DNA of 64,000 nucleotides from Bryobacterales bacterium (GTDB taxonomy: Bacteria > Acidobacteriota > Terriglobia > Bryobacterales > Bryobacteraceae): NCBI GenBank assembly GCA_003167255.1, contig PMTR01000074.1, forward strand, positions 159,266-223,265. Reading direction: 5' to 3'. Under the pieces are notes generated by a model, which worked only from the letters and a program-made list of their open reading frames with translations, made no database searches and had not been told where the DNA came from. Numbering within the stretch: the first letter of the stretch is position 1; each line of letters opens with the position of its first letter. Shown here piece by piece: positions 25,526 to 34,142 of the stretch. A program made the position numbers and the translations under genes.

Positions 25526-25813
25526 ATGGAATGGATCGGACAGATGGGAGCGGTAGGGGCGGTGCTCGCGCTGCTGGCCGCCACGCTGTGGTGGTTGCGG
25601 CGGCGCGGCATCGCCGGGATTTTGCCGGCGAGAAGAGCGGCGCGACGAAGAATGGAGTGTCTCGAGCGGTTGGCGCTGGGGCCGCAACACACGCTGCATC
25701 TGGTGCGGTTGGGCGATCGGACGATGCTGGTGGCGGCGTCGCCGGCCGGGTGTGCGCTGGTCGAGAGCTTCTCGAGCCGGGAGATTGACGGCGCGCGAGA
25801 GGCGGGGCGGTGA
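25526..25813 (+). CDS. fliO: FliO-like flagellar export protein
   Basis: A 95-residue protein with one N-terminal transmembrane helix (MGAVGAVLALLAATLWWL), then a basic segment (RRRGIAGILPARRAARRRM) and the small FliO domain (LERLALGPQHTLHLVRLGDRTMLVAASPAGCALVESF). FliO helps FliP assemble in the inner membrane. The place between fliN and fliP and the overlap with fliP support the call; sequence conservation in the family is low. Confidence 0.75.
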   Translation: MEWIGQMGAVGAVLALLAATLWWLRRRGIAGILPARRAARRRMECLERLALGPQHTLHLVRLGDRTMLVAASPAGCALVESFSSREIDGAREAGR

Positions 25814-26547
25814 GACTGGTTAGCGTGATGGCGGTGGCGGCGGCGGCGGTGCCGCTGGCGAGAGGCGCGGCCGAACCTCTCTCCCTTCTCGGCATATCGG
25901 CCGGAAAAGACTCTTCTGGATTGAGCGTGCCCATGCAGGTGGTGATTCTGCTGACGCTGCTCACGCTCTTGCCCGCCGCCGTGATGGCCATGACGCCGTT
26001 CCTGCGCATCACCGTGGTGCTGCACTTTCTGCGGCAAGCGCTGGGAACGCAGTCCACGCCCTCGAATCAGGTGCTGCTCGGCCTGGCCCTGTTTCTGACG
26101 ATCGTGATCATGCAGCCGGTGGCGGCCGACATGTACCACCAGGGCTGGGAACCCATGGAAGCAGGCAAAATGAATCCGCAGCAGGCCATGGACGCGGCTT
26201 CCAGGCCGTTGCGCACGTTTCTGGTGCGATTCGCGCGGGAGAAGGACATTCGCTTGTTCCTCGAAATCGCGCGTGAGCCGGCGCCGCGCGCGCCGGCGGA
26301 TCTCGACCTCACAGTCCTGATCCCGGCCTACATTCTCTCCGAATTGAAGACCGGCTTCCAGATCGGCGCGGTGCTGTTCCTGCCGTTTCTGGTGATCGAT
26401 CTGGTGGTGGCATCGGTGACGCTCTCGGTGGGCATGGTGCAACTGCCTCCGGTGATGATCTCGGCGCCCTTCAAGATCATGCTGTTCGTCCTGGTGGACG
26501 GGTGGAACCTGGTGGTCGGCTCGCTGATGAAGAGTTTCTACTCATGA
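25810..26547 (+). CDS. fliP: Flagellar export gate protein FliP
   Basis: A 245-residue protein from a GTG at 25810 that overlaps the fliO stop. A cleavable signal peptide is followed by VVILLTLLTLLPAAVMAMTPFLRITVVLHFLRQALGTQSTPSNQVLLGLALFLTIVIMQPV and, in the C-terminal half, LIPAYILSELKTGFQIGAVLFLPFLVIDLVVASVTLSVGMVQLPPVMISAPFKIMLFVLVDGWNLVVGSL, all diagnostic for FliP. It forms the core of the type III export gate with FliQ and FliR. Confidence 0.96.
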   Translation: MRLVSVMAVAAAAVPLARGAAEPLSLLGISAGKDSSGLSVPMQVVILLTLLTLLPAAVMAMTPFLRITVVLHFLRQALGTQSTPSNQVLLGLALFLTIVIMQPVAADMYHQGWEPMEAGKMNPQQAMDAASRPLRTFLVRFAREKDIRLFLEIAREPAPRAPADLDLTVLIPAYILSELKTGFQIGAVLFLPFLVIDLVVASVTLSVGMVQLPPVMISAPFKIMLFVLVDGWNLVVGSLMKSFYS

Positions 26548-26813
26548 GTCCGGAAGCGGTTGTCCAGATCATCCGCGATTGTCTCATGACGACGTTCTGG
26601 CTGGCGGCGCCGCTGCTGGCGATTGGATTCTTCGCCGGCATCGCGATCAGCCTGGTGCAGATCGCGACCTCGATGCAGGACAGCGCCTTCAGCACCATCC
26701 CGCGGCTGATTGCGTTTCTGCTGGGACTGCTGCTCATGATGCCGTGGATGGTGCAGAAGATCTGCGCCTACACCGCGGCGCTGCTGGGGGATCTGGGCCG
26801 CTATGCCCATTGA
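26544..26813 (+). CDS. fliQ: Flagellar export gate protein FliQ
   Basis: An 89-residue protein starting at ATG 26544, which overlaps the fliP stop (ATGA). Two transmembrane helices (FWLAAPLLAIGFFAGIAISLV and LIAFLLGLLLMMPWMVQKICAY) flank QIATSMQDSAFSTIP, the FliQ hallmark. It is a subunit of the FliPQR gate. It overlaps fliR by 11 bases. Confidence 0.95.
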   Translation: MSPEAVVQIIRDCLMTTFWLAAPLLAIGFFAGIAISLVQIATSMQDSAFSTIPRLIAFLLGLLLMMPWMVQKICAYTAALLGDLGRYAH

Positions 26814-27576
26814 GCTGGTGCTTTCGGCGGCCACGCTGTACGGCTTCCTGCTGGTGCTGGCGCGGGTGGCGGGAGCGCTCACCTTCGTGCCGCTACCGGG
26901 GGTAAAGGGCGCGCCCGAACCGGTGCGCGCGGCGCTGGCATTGGGATTCACGCTGGCGCTTCGGGCGCGCTGGCCGGTGGTCGAAGCCGGCCAGGTGACG
27001 GCCATGAAGATGACCGGTTGGGCGGCGTCGGAGGCCGTGGTGGGGATCTCGATCGGCGTGACGGTGGCGATTGTGCTCGAAGCCTTCACGCTGGCGGCGC
27101 AGGTGCTGGGGCTGCAGGCCGGTTACGCATACGCCCAGACCATCGATCCGAACACGGAGGCCGACTCCGGCGTGCTGCTGGTGTTCGCGCAACTGGCGGC
27201 GGGCATGCTGTTTTTCGCGCTGGGGCTCGACCGCGAGATCCTGCGGCTGTTCGCACAGAGCCTGGACCGGATTCCGGCCGGGACCTACGTCTTTGGCGTG
27301 CCGGCGGGGGAGGCTCTGATCAGGCTGGCCTCCGGCATGTTTTCCGTCGGTGTGCGCCTGGCGCTGCCGGTGGTGGCGCTGCTGGTGCTGGTGGATTTCG
27401 CTCTGGCCCTGCTCGGCCGGCTGAATCAGCAAATGCAACTGCTCGCGCTGGCTTTTCCGGCGAAAATGCTGACGGCTCTGGTGGTGTTGAGCTGGGTGAT
27501 GTCGCTGTTCCCGCGCATTCTGATGCAATCGAGCGGCCAAGCCTGGTCGGCGGCGCGGCGGATGTTGGGGATATGA
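26803..27576 (+). CDS. fliR: Flagellar export gate protein FliR
   Basis: A 257-residue protein with several transmembrane helices. FliR motifs include LVLARVAGALTFVPLPGVKGAPEPVRAALALGFTLAL, AVVGISIGVTVAIVLEAFTLAAQVLGLQAGYAYAQTIDPNTEADSGVLLVFAQL and RLNQQMQLLALAFPAKMLTALVVLSW. It completes the export gate. It is 6 bases before flhB. Confidence 0.95.
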   Translation: MPIELVLSAATLYGFLLVLARVAGALTFVPLPGVKGAPEPVRAALALGFTLALRARWPVVEAGQVTAMKMTGWAASEAVVGISIGVTVAIVLEAFTLAAQVLGLQAGYAYAQTIDPNTEADSGVLLVFAQLAAGMLFFALGLDREILRLFAQSLDRIPAGTYVFGVPAGEALIRLASGMFSVGVRLALPVVALLVLVDFALALLGRLNQQMQLLALAFPAKMLTALVVLSWVMSLFPRILMQSSGQAWSAARRMLGI

Positions 27577-27582
27577 GGCGGG

Positions 27583-28647
27583 ATGGCGGACCGATCCTCG
27601 AAGACCGAGCAACCGACCCAGCGGCGCCTGGAAAAGGCGCGCGAAGAAGGCCAGTTTCCCTCCGCGCGGGAATTCGTCGGAGCGCTGCAGTTCATGGTAT
27701 TCCTGGGCCTGCTGGGCGTGGGAGGAGCGCACTGGTGGGCACAATTCCGCGTGACCACGCGCTGGCTGTTCGCGCGCGCCTTCGCCGGCGGTTGGGGGGC
27801 GGCCGACCTGACGCACATCGCCTGGCGGCTCTTCTGGCAGCACTTTCTGCCGCTGGCGCTGGGCGGCCTGGCGGTGGCATTGGCGACGCTCGCGTTCCGG
27901 CTGATCACCACGCGTTTCGGGTTCAGCCTGAAGAAGCTGGCGCCGGACCCGGCGCGGCTGAATCCGCTTTCCAGGTTGCGCGAGCTGCCGCGGCAGAACC
28001 TGCCGTCGCTGTTCCAGGCGGTCCTTCTGCTGCCGCTCTTCCTGTGGGCGGTGTACGCCATGGCGCGCCACAAGCTGGAGGAGATCCTGGCTCTGCCGCT
28101 CGCGAGCGTGGAGAACGGCTCGCGGTTCATCGGCGGCTCTCTGATCGAACTGTTCTGGAAAGCAGCCGGGCTGTTCCTGGTCTTTGGCGCCGTGGACCTG
28201 GTCCGGCAGATGCACCGCTACAAGCAAGACCTGCGCATGAGCAAGCAGGACATCAAGGAAGAGATGAAGGACCTGGAAGGCAATCCGCAAATGAAGGCGC
28301 GGATTCGCCGGCTGCAGCGCGAGCGCTTGCGGCGCCAGATGATGAAAGAGGTTCCCAAAGCCACCGCGGTGGTGGTGAATCCTACGCACTTTGCAGTGGC
28401 CATCCGCTACCAGGTGGAGAGCATGGCGGCTCCGGTGGTGGTGGCCAAGGGCAAGAACTATCTGGCGCTGCGGATCCGCCAGAAGGCCGTGGAACACCAG
28501 GTGCCGATCATCGAGAATCCGCCTCTGGCGCAGGCGCTGTACCAGTCGGTGGAAGTGGGGCAGGAGATCCCGCCGCATCTGTACCGCGCGGTGGCGGAGA
28601 TTCTGGCCTACATTTTCAAACTCATGAACGGAAGGCTCCCCGGCTAG
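27583..28647 (+). CDS. flhB: Flagellar export switch protein FlhB
   Basis: A 354-residue protein with the start MADRSSKTEQPTQRRLEKAREEGQFPSAREF, four transmembrane helices, and the autocleavage site NPTH (about residues 266-269, VVVNPTHFAVAIRY). Cleavage between Asn and Pro switches export from rod/hook to filament proteins, with FliK. The C-terminal VGQEIPPHLYRAVAEILAYIF is typical. The stop is followed by 319 bases of repeats before flhA, which may break the operon here. Confidence 0.96.
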   Translation: MADRSSKTEQPTQRRLEKAREEGQFPSAREFVGALQFMVFLGLLGVGGAHWWAQFRVTTRWLFARAFAGGWGAADLTHIAWRLFWQHFLPLALGGLAVALATLAFRLITTRFGFSLKKLAPDPARLNPLSRLRELPRQNLPSLFQAVLLLPLFLWAVYAMARHKLEEILALPLASVENGSRFIGGSLIELFWKAAGLFLVFGAVDLVRQMHRYKQDLRMSKQDIKEEMKDLEGNPQMKARIRRLQRERLRRQMMKEVPKATAVVVNPTHFAVAIRYQVESMAAPVVVAKGKNYLALRIRQKAVEHQVPIIENPPLAQALYQSVEVGQEIPPHLYRAVAEILAYIFKLMNGRLPG

Positions 28648-28765
28648 TGCGCATTTCTCAACCGTGGCCCGATGAGGTGGCGCACTCTCTCGCCGGGGTG
28701 TCGAGCCTCGTCCCGGCACCCTGGCGGGGTACGGGTCGCCGGTCGTCGCCGGTCGTCGGCATGAA
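28648..28765. repeat. Degenerate copy of repeat family A (copy 3)
   Basis: It starts directly after the flhB stop. It aligns with the minus strand of the 52597-52751 element: GTGCGCATTTCTCA, CGTGGCCCGA, GTGGCGCAC, GTGTCGAG, CACCCTGG, GGGGTA and GTCGGCATGA occur in the same order. The terminal inverted repeats have decayed. Together with the next element it fills the flhB-flhA gap (28648-28966). Confidence 0.55.
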
Positions 28766-28772
28766 TGAGGTT

Positions 28773-28887
28773 GATGAAAAAGGCTTAGCCGCCGATGAAC
28801 GCAGATTAACGCAGATTGAAAACCAAAAACTGATCCGTGTTCATCGGTGTTCATCGGCGGCTGAAATTGGCTTTTTCAGCATCCTCA
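28773..28887. repeat. Inverted-repeat element, family D (complete copy)
   Basis: The 13-bp arms GCCGCCGATGAAC (28788-28800) and GTTCATCGGCGGC (28849-28861) are perfect. Outer flanks also pair loosely (TGAAAAAGGC with GGCTTTTTCA). Direct repeats ACGCAGATT and GTTCATCGG lie inside. A right-half fragment is at 16496-16534. Confidence 0.65.
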
Positions 28888-28966
28888 TGAGTGCCGGCGC
28901 GGCACGCCAGAGCGCGCGCGCCACCGCATCGCCACTGAACATCGGTGATAAACGGAGGTTAGCCTG

Positions 28967-31069
28967 ATGACGCCCGCGAAAACCATGGCGGCGCCGGCCG
29001 GGTTGCCGGCGGCAGGGGGCTCTCCCGGCTGGGTGCGCGGGCTGGCGCTCGAAGAGTTCCGCCAGTTGGCGGTGCCGCTGGCGGTGCTGGGGATCGTGAT
29101 TGCGCTGATCACGCCGCTGCCCGGCTTCGTGCTGGACCTGCTGATCGTCACCGATCTGCTGATGTCGATCACCGTCATGATGGTCTCGCTGTACCTGGTG
29201 CGGCCGGTCGAATTCACTTCGTTCCCGACCACGCTGCTGTTGCTGACGTTGTTCCGGCTGGCACTGAACATCTCGTCTTCGCGGTTGATCCTGCTGAACG
29301 GAAACACCGGGACCACGGCCGCGGGTAAGGTGATCGGCGCATTCGGCAGCTTCGTGGTGGGCGGCAATTACATCATCGGGGCGGTGATTTTCCTGGTCCT
29401 GATCGCGATCCAGTACGTGGTGATCAATCACGGCGCGGTACGCATTTCGGAGGTCACGGCGCGCTTCACGCTGGACGCCTTACCGGGCAAGCAGATGTCC
29501 ATCGACTCGGACCTGAACGGCGGGCTGATCGACGAAACCGAAGCCAAGCGGCGGCGCAAGCAACTGGCGACCGAAGCCGAGTTTTACGGCGCCATGGACG
29601 GGGCCTCGCGCTTCACGCAGCGCGACGCGGTGGCCAGCATCCTGATCACCGGCATCAACATCGTCGCGGGGTTCCTGATTGGGGTGCTGCAGCACGGCAT
29701 GGATTTCAGCAAGGCGCTCGAAACCTACACGGTGTTGACGATCGGCGACGGCCTGGTGACGGTGATTCCGGCGCTGATGATTTCCATTTCGGGAGGTTTG
29801 ATTGTCACGCGCGCGAGTTCCGACGCGCGGCTGGGCGCCGAATTCCAAAAACAGATTTTCAACAACTCGCGGCCGCTGATGCTGGCGGGGGGTGTGCTGG
29901 TGGCGCTGACGTTGTTGCCCGGGATGCCGAAGCTGCCGTTCCTGCTGCTGGGAACGGGCGCGAGCGCCGTCGGCTGGCGGATGCGGCAGAAGGAGGCTAG
30001 GCAGAAGACCGCGCCGCCGGAGCAGAAGCCGGCCTCGGCCAAAGACAACCTGGAGACGCTGCTGCGCGTGGAACCGCTGGCCATCGAAGTGGGGCTGGGA
30101 CTGGTGGGGCTGGTGGAGGGCGCGCAGGATTCGGCCCTGCTGCGGCGGATTTCGACCATCCGGCGGCAACTGGCGAGCGAACTCGGATACCTGCTTCCGC
30201 CGGTGCGGGTGACCGACAACCTTTCCCTGCGCAGCCGCGAGTATCTGATCTCCCTGAAGGGCGTGGAGATCTCGCGGTACGAGCTGCCGCAGGGTTGCGA
30301 ACTGGCCATTCCCACCGGGCACGGACAGACGCCGCTCGAAGGACAGGCCACGCGCGAACCGGCTTTCGGGATGAGCGCGCTATGGATTCCCGCCGAACGC
30401 GCCGAGCGGGCACGCAGTTCGGGCTACACGGTGGTGGATCCGGTGAGCGTGTTGGGCACGCATCTTTCCGAAGCCATCCGCCGCCACGCCCACGAGTTAT
30501 TCTCGCGCCAGGACGCCAAACGGCTGCTCGACCGGGTGGCCGTGGAACATCCCAAGGTGGTGGAAGACCTGGTTCCCAAGCTGCTGCCCCTGGCGACGGT
30601 GCAGAGAGTGTTGCAGAACCTGTTGCGGGAGCGGGTCTCCATCCGTGACGCGGTTTCGATTCTGGAGGCGCTCGGCGAAGCGGCCGGCGCGACCCGCAAC
30701 CCCATGCTGCTTACCGAATACGTGCGGCAGACACTGCGGCGCGCGGTGGTAAAGCCGTATCTCGGCCGTACCGGGGAACTGGCGGCGTGGTTCGTCGATC
30801 CCTCGATCGAGCAGACGGTGGAGGCCGCCGTCGAGCACGGCGAGCAGAGCAGCCATCTGTCGCTCGCGCCGCAGGCCATCCGCGACATACTCAACCGCGT
30901 AGCGTCGCGCGTGGGGTCGCCGGAGACTCCGGTAGTCGGGATCACTTCCGCGGGCGCCCGTTCCTTCCTTCGCCAGATCACCGAAGCGACCATTCCCAAC
31001 CTCTACTTCATCGCCCATAACGAAGTACCACCGGGCCTGCGGGTGCAATCTTTGGGGAATCTCTCGTGA
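28967..31069 (+). CDS. flhA: Flagellar export protein FlhA
   Basis: A 700-residue protein with ATG 28967 behind CGGAGG. The N-terminal half has about eight transmembrane helices with TPLPGFVLDLLIVTDLLMSITVMMVSLYLVRPVEFTSFPTTLLLLTLFRLALNISSSRLIL and the FHIPEP-type segment ALPGKQMSIDSDLNGGLIDETEAKRRRKQLATEAEFYGAMDGASRF. The C-terminal cytoplasmic domain (from about residue 345) binds export chaperones. The length is as usual. It recruits substrates to the export gate. Confidence 0.97.
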   Translation: MTPAKTMAAPAGLPAAGGSPGWVRGLALEEFRQLAVPLAVLGIVIALITPLPGFVLDLLIVTDLLMSITVMMVSLYLVRPVEFTSFPTTLLLLTLFRLALNISSSRLILLNGNTGTTAAGKVIGAFGSFVVGGNYIIGAVIFLVLIAIQYVVINHGAVRISEVTARFTLDALPGKQMSIDSDLNGGLIDETEAKRRRKQLATEAEFYGAMDGASRFTQRDAVASILITGINIVAGFLIGVLQHGMDFSKALETYTVLTIGDGLVTVIPALMISISGGLIVTRASSDARLGAEFQKQIFNNSRPLMLAGGVLVALTLLPGMPKLPFLLLGTGASAVGWRMRQKEARQKTAPPEQKPASAKDNLETLLRVEPLAIEVGLGLVGLVEGAQDSALLRRISTIRRQLASELGYLLPPVRVTDNLSLRSREYLISLKGVEISRYELPQGCELAIPTGHGQTPLEGQATREPAFGMSALWIPAERAERARSSGYTVVDPVSVLGTHLSEAIRRHAHELFSRQDAKRLLDRVAVEHPKVVEDLVPKLLPLATVQRVLQNLLRERVSIRDAVSILEALGEAAGATRNPMLLTEYVRQTLRRAVVKPYLGRTGELAAWFVDPSIEQTVEAAVEHGEQSSHLSLAPQAIRDILNRVASRVGSPETPVVGITSAGARSFLRQITEATIPNLYFIAHNEVPPGLRVQSLGNLS

Positions 31070-31169
31070 GCGGGGATCTACAGGAATGGGGCGCGCCCGA
31101 CGATAGATCCCAAGAGGCCGGACAGGGCCGGACGCGCTTCGCCCGAAGCGGCACGAGGAACCCGGAGCG

Positions 31170-32336
31170 ATGAGGATCAAAAGTTATTACGCCAACTCGG
31201 TGGAAGACGGTATGGCGATGGCGCGGGCGGAGCTGGGGCCGGACGCCATGTTGGTCAACAGCCGCCGGACGTCGCCGGAAACGCGTCACCTGGGCGATTA
31301 CGAAGTGGTCATCGTGACGGATCTGGCGGCAGCGGTGGAGATTGCCGCGCCCCCAACCGCGATGCCCGCTTCCGGCGGGCCGGCCAGGCGAGTGGCGTCA
31401 GGCGACCGGCTGTCGGCCGAGATCGCGCAATTGAAGAAGGAACTGGAAGGAATGCGGAGGGCTCTGACGCGCACGGCCTTTGCTCCCTCTGAGTGGCGGG
31501 CTTCGCCGGACGTTTCCGACGGGTATGCAGCGCTCACGGCGAGTGAACTGGCGCCGGACCTGGCGCGCGAGATCGTAAGCGCCGCCCAAGCCAGGCTGGC
31601 GCCGCCGCTCGCGGCCAAGGCGCGAGAGCCCGAGCGGATCGACGGCGCCCGCTTCCAGCGCGCGCTGGCCGAAGAACTGGAGTCGCGCGTCCGCGTCGAG
31701 CCGTTGCTCGGGCGGAGCGAAACCCGGCCGCGCATCGTGGCGCTGGTCGGTCCGCCCGGTGGGGGAAAGACCACCACGCTGGTCAAGCTGGCGGTGAATT
31801 ACGGCCTGGCCAGCCCGCGGCCGGTGCTGCTCCTCTCGGCGGACACCTACCGCGTGGCGGCGGCCGAACAGTTGCGGAGCTTCGCCACCATTCTGGGCGT
31901 CGGTTTTCAGGTGGTGGAAACAGTCGCCGCACTGGCCCAGGCGATCGAAGAGAACCGTGGCAAAGAGTTGATCTTCATCGATACCCCGGGGTTGGCAACC
32001 GGCGATGTGGCCGATTTCGGCGGGCTGGCGCAGTTTCTCTCCACGCGCAGCGATATCGATACGCAAATGGTCGTATCGTCCTCGATGAAATCCGCCGATC
32101 TATCTCGTGTGGTGGATTCGTTCGAAGCGTTCCGGCCCCAGCGTCTGATATTCACCAAGCTGGACGAAACCGGCTCGTTCGGCCCGATCTTCAATGAGTC
32201 GGTGCGAACCGGCAAACCGCTGTCCTTCTTTGCGACGGGGCAGCGCGTACCGGAAGATCTGGAGGCTGCCAGCCGCAGCCGGCTCGCGGAGTTGATTCTG
32301 GGCGGGCAAGGCAGCCGGGCACAGTCGGCGGCTTAG
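31170..32336 (+). CDS. flhF: Flagellar SRP-type GTPase FlhF
   Basis: A 388-residue protein. Its start (MRIKSYYANSVEDGMAMARAELGPDAMLVNSRR) is the FlhF N-terminus. The NG domain has the P-loop VALVGPPGGGKTTTLVKLAVNY (around residue 190), LLSADTYRVAAAEQLRSFATILG and IDTPGLA; the usual DTAG is DTPG here. FlhF sets flagellar position and number at the pole. The partner flhG/fleN is not next to it; fliA follows after a repeat. Confidence 0.94.
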   Translation: MRIKSYYANSVEDGMAMARAELGPDAMLVNSRRTSPETRHLGDYEVVIVTDLAAAVEIAAPPTAMPASGGPARRVASGDRLSAEIAQLKKELEGMRRALTRTAFAPSEWRASPDVSDGYAALTASELAPDLAREIVSAAQARLAPPLAAKAREPERIDGARFQRALAEELESRVRVEPLLGRSETRPRIVALVGPPGGGKTTTLVKLAVNYGLASPRPVLLLSADTYRVAAAEQLRSFATILGVGFQVVETVAALAQAIEENRGKELIFIDTPGLATGDVADFGGLAQFLSTRSDIDTQMVVSSSMKSADLSRVVDSFEAFRPQRLIFTKLDETGSFGPIFNESVRTGKPLSFFATGQRVPEDLEAASRSRLAELILGGQGSRAQSAA

Positions 32337-32347
32337 GACGTGGTTTT

Positions 32348-32481
32348 AGAAGTTCATTCATGTTTTGCCAGACCGCTTGCTGACGCGCGCGGCTCCGATC
32401 GGAGCCGCGTCCAGTGGGCACCCGCGTGAGGGAGCGGTCTTCGCGGAACACGAGAGTGTGTTGATGAAACGGTGCACTTAG
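32348..32481. repeat. Dispersed repeat family B, copy 2
   Basis: It matches 13651-13781: AGAAGTTC, ACCGCTTGCTG, a (G/T)CTCCGATC...GAGCCGCG stem, CGTGAGGGAGCG, TCTTCGC and TGATGAAACGGTG follow in order. Inside is a hairpin GCGGCTCCGAT/ATCGGAGCCGC (about 32389-32409). It occupies the flhF-fliA gap. Confidence 0.6.
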
Positions 32482-32505
32482 GAGCGAAGTTCAAGGCGAA
32501 GGCGT

Positions 32506-33261
32506 ATGCAGTCGTATGCGGTGTCTGAGGCGATCAGTGACGACGAGCGGGAACGGCTCATTTTGCAGCACCTGCCACAGGTGCGGTTGATTGCGCGGCG
32601 GATCCAGGAGCGGCTGCCCGAGAACATCAGTCTGGAAGATCTCATTTCGACCGGGGTGATCGGTTTGATTGCGGCGATCGATAACTTCGATCCGAGCCAC
32701 AACGTTAAGTTGAAGACCTACGCCGAGTACAAAATCCGCGGAGCGATCCTCGACAGCCTGCGCGGTCTGGATTGGGCCCCGCGGCAGAAGCGCCGCCAAG
32801 CCAAGCGGATCGAAGCCGCGATTTCGACCGCCGAGCAGCGCCTGAAGCGGGCTCCCGACGAACAGGAGATCGCCGAAGAATTGGAGATCTCGCTCGAGGA
32901 ATACCATGAGCGCCTGGTGGAGATTCGCGGCTTGAACATCGCGAGCCTCGAGTACACCACCGGCGAGCACGGCAAGGACCTGCTGCACTACCTGCCGGAC
33001 GCAGACGACAACCTTCCTTCCAAAGTGCTGGAAAAATCGGAGCTGGAACGGCTCCTGGCGGAGGGAATTGACGGCATTCCCAAGATGGAGCGCACGGTCC
33101 TCGGTCTCTATTACCGGGAAGAACTGACCTTGCGGGAGATCGCTCAAGTGGTCAAGCTGCACGAATCCCGCATCTCGCAGTTGAAATCGCAGGCGATTCT
33201 GCGGCTGCGGAGTCACATGGCGAAACAGTGGCCGGTCTCGCGAGGCGTGGTGGAGGTATGA
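32506..33261 (+). CDS. fliA: Flagellar sigma factor sigma-28 (FliA)
   Basis: A 251-residue sigma-70-family protein with regions 2 (LPQVRLIARRIQERLPENISLEDLISTGVIGLIAAIDNFDP...TYAEYKIRGAILDSLRGLDW), 3 (RAPDEQEIAEELEISLEEYHERL) and 4 (TVLGLYYREELTLREIAQVVKLHESRISQLKSQAILRLR). It directs RNA polymerase to late flagellar genes. Matching promoters are at 5592-5618, 42200-42226 and 42259-42286. FlgM (42317-42619) is the anti-sigma. It overlaps the next gene by 4 bases. Confidence 0.95.
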   Translation: MQSYAVSEAISDDERERLILQHLPQVRLIARRIQERLPENISLEDLISTGVIGLIAAIDNFDPSHNVKLKTYAEYKIRGAILDSLRGLDWAPRQKRRQAKRIEAAISTAEQRLKRAPDEQEIAEELEISLEEYHERLVEIRGLNIASLEYTTGEHGKDLLHYLPDADDNLPSKVLEKSELERLLAEGIDGIPKMERTVLGLYYREELTLREIAQVVKLHESRISQLKSQAILRLRSHMAKQWPVSRGVVEV

Positions 33262-34142
33262 ACCAGGACGACGTTTTCAGCGCGGCCAACGTCAAGCAGC
33301 TCCTGGACCGGTGGACCGAGAGCCTGGCGCAGGTAATCGAATCCATGACCGATCAGCGGCCGGAAGTGAAGTGGCAGGCCGCCAGAGGGACCGCGTCCGA
33401 GTTGGGATGCGGCAAGGAGTATCTGTGGTGGGAGCAGCCCTTCCAGGCGGCGCCGCAAGTCACCGCGTGGGTGGCGGCGCCGCGCGCCACCTGGGAACAG
33501 GCCGGGGCTCTCACGCTCAAGGCAGCCGGCCTGGAGACGGTCGAGACCACCGAAGCGAAGAACACGTGGGTGGAAATCCTGGGACAATCGCTGGCCGTGA
33601 TGGCGCGCTCGATCGGCTCGCTCGTGGGGCGCGAGGTGACCACGGAAGCCGGCACGGAGCGGACTCCGGATTCCCCGCCCGGCGAATGGGCGGCGGTCAC
33701 GATCACTTTCGCCGGCACGCCCGAAGGCGCCGCGCCCAATGAACCACCCTTGCTGATGGGGCTCAGCCCTCAACTGGTCACCCTGGTCACTGCCCCGCCG
33801 CCCAACGACGCGGAAGCCAGTGGCCAGATGGCCATTGCGCAAGACGCCGGGGCCGGCTCCGCCGCTAGATCGGCTCCCGTCTCGCGGACCATGGAGCTCC
33901 TGCTGGACGTCGATCTACCGGTCAGCATTTCATTCGGCAAAGCCAAGGTTCCGATGAAAGATGTACTCAAACTGACTACCGGATCGATCGTGGAACTGGA
34001 CCGCGGCATCAACGAGATGGTCGAAGTGCTGGTGAACCACTGCCTGATCGCGCGCGGAGAAGTGGTGGTGGTGGAGGGCAACTACGGCGTGCGGATTCAG
34101 GAAATCGCCAGCCGGCAGGACCGCCTGCGGAGCTTGCGATGA
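33258..34142 (+). CDS. Long FliN/FliY-like switch protein
   Basis: A 294-residue protein from ATG 33258, behind GGAGG and overlapping the fliA stop. The C-terminal 90 residues are a SpoA domain (MELLLDVDLPVSISFGKAKVPMKDVLKLTTGSIVELDRGINEMVEVLVNHCLIARGEVVVVEGNYGVRI). The N-terminal 200 residues (with LKAAGLETVETTEAKNTWVEILGQSLAVMARSIGSLVGREV) resemble the CheC/FliY/FliM-like middle region, but I see no clear CheC phosphatase motif. It is probably a C-ring component. With 25268-25513 it makes two FliN-type proteins in the locus. Confidence 0.75.
   Translation: MNQDDVFSAANVKQLLDRWTESLAQVIESMTDQRPEVKWQAARGTASELGCGKEYLWWEQPFQAAPQVTAWVAAPRATWEQAGALTLKAAGLETVETTEAKNTWVEILGQSLAVMARSIGSLVGREVTTEAGTERTPDSPPGEWAAVTITFAGTPEGAAPNEPPLLMGLSPQLVTLVTAPPPNDAEASGQMAIAQDAGAGSAARSAPVSRTMELLLDVDLPVSISFGKAKVPMKDVLKLTTGSIVELDRGINEMVEVLVNHCLIARGEVVVVEGNYGVRIQEIASRQDRLRSLR

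Noticed and set aside
28786-28796. GCCGATGA in the flhB-flhA gap as a sigma-28 -10 box for flhA
   Set aside because: The word belongs to the arm of the family D repeat and has no TAAA at the right distance.
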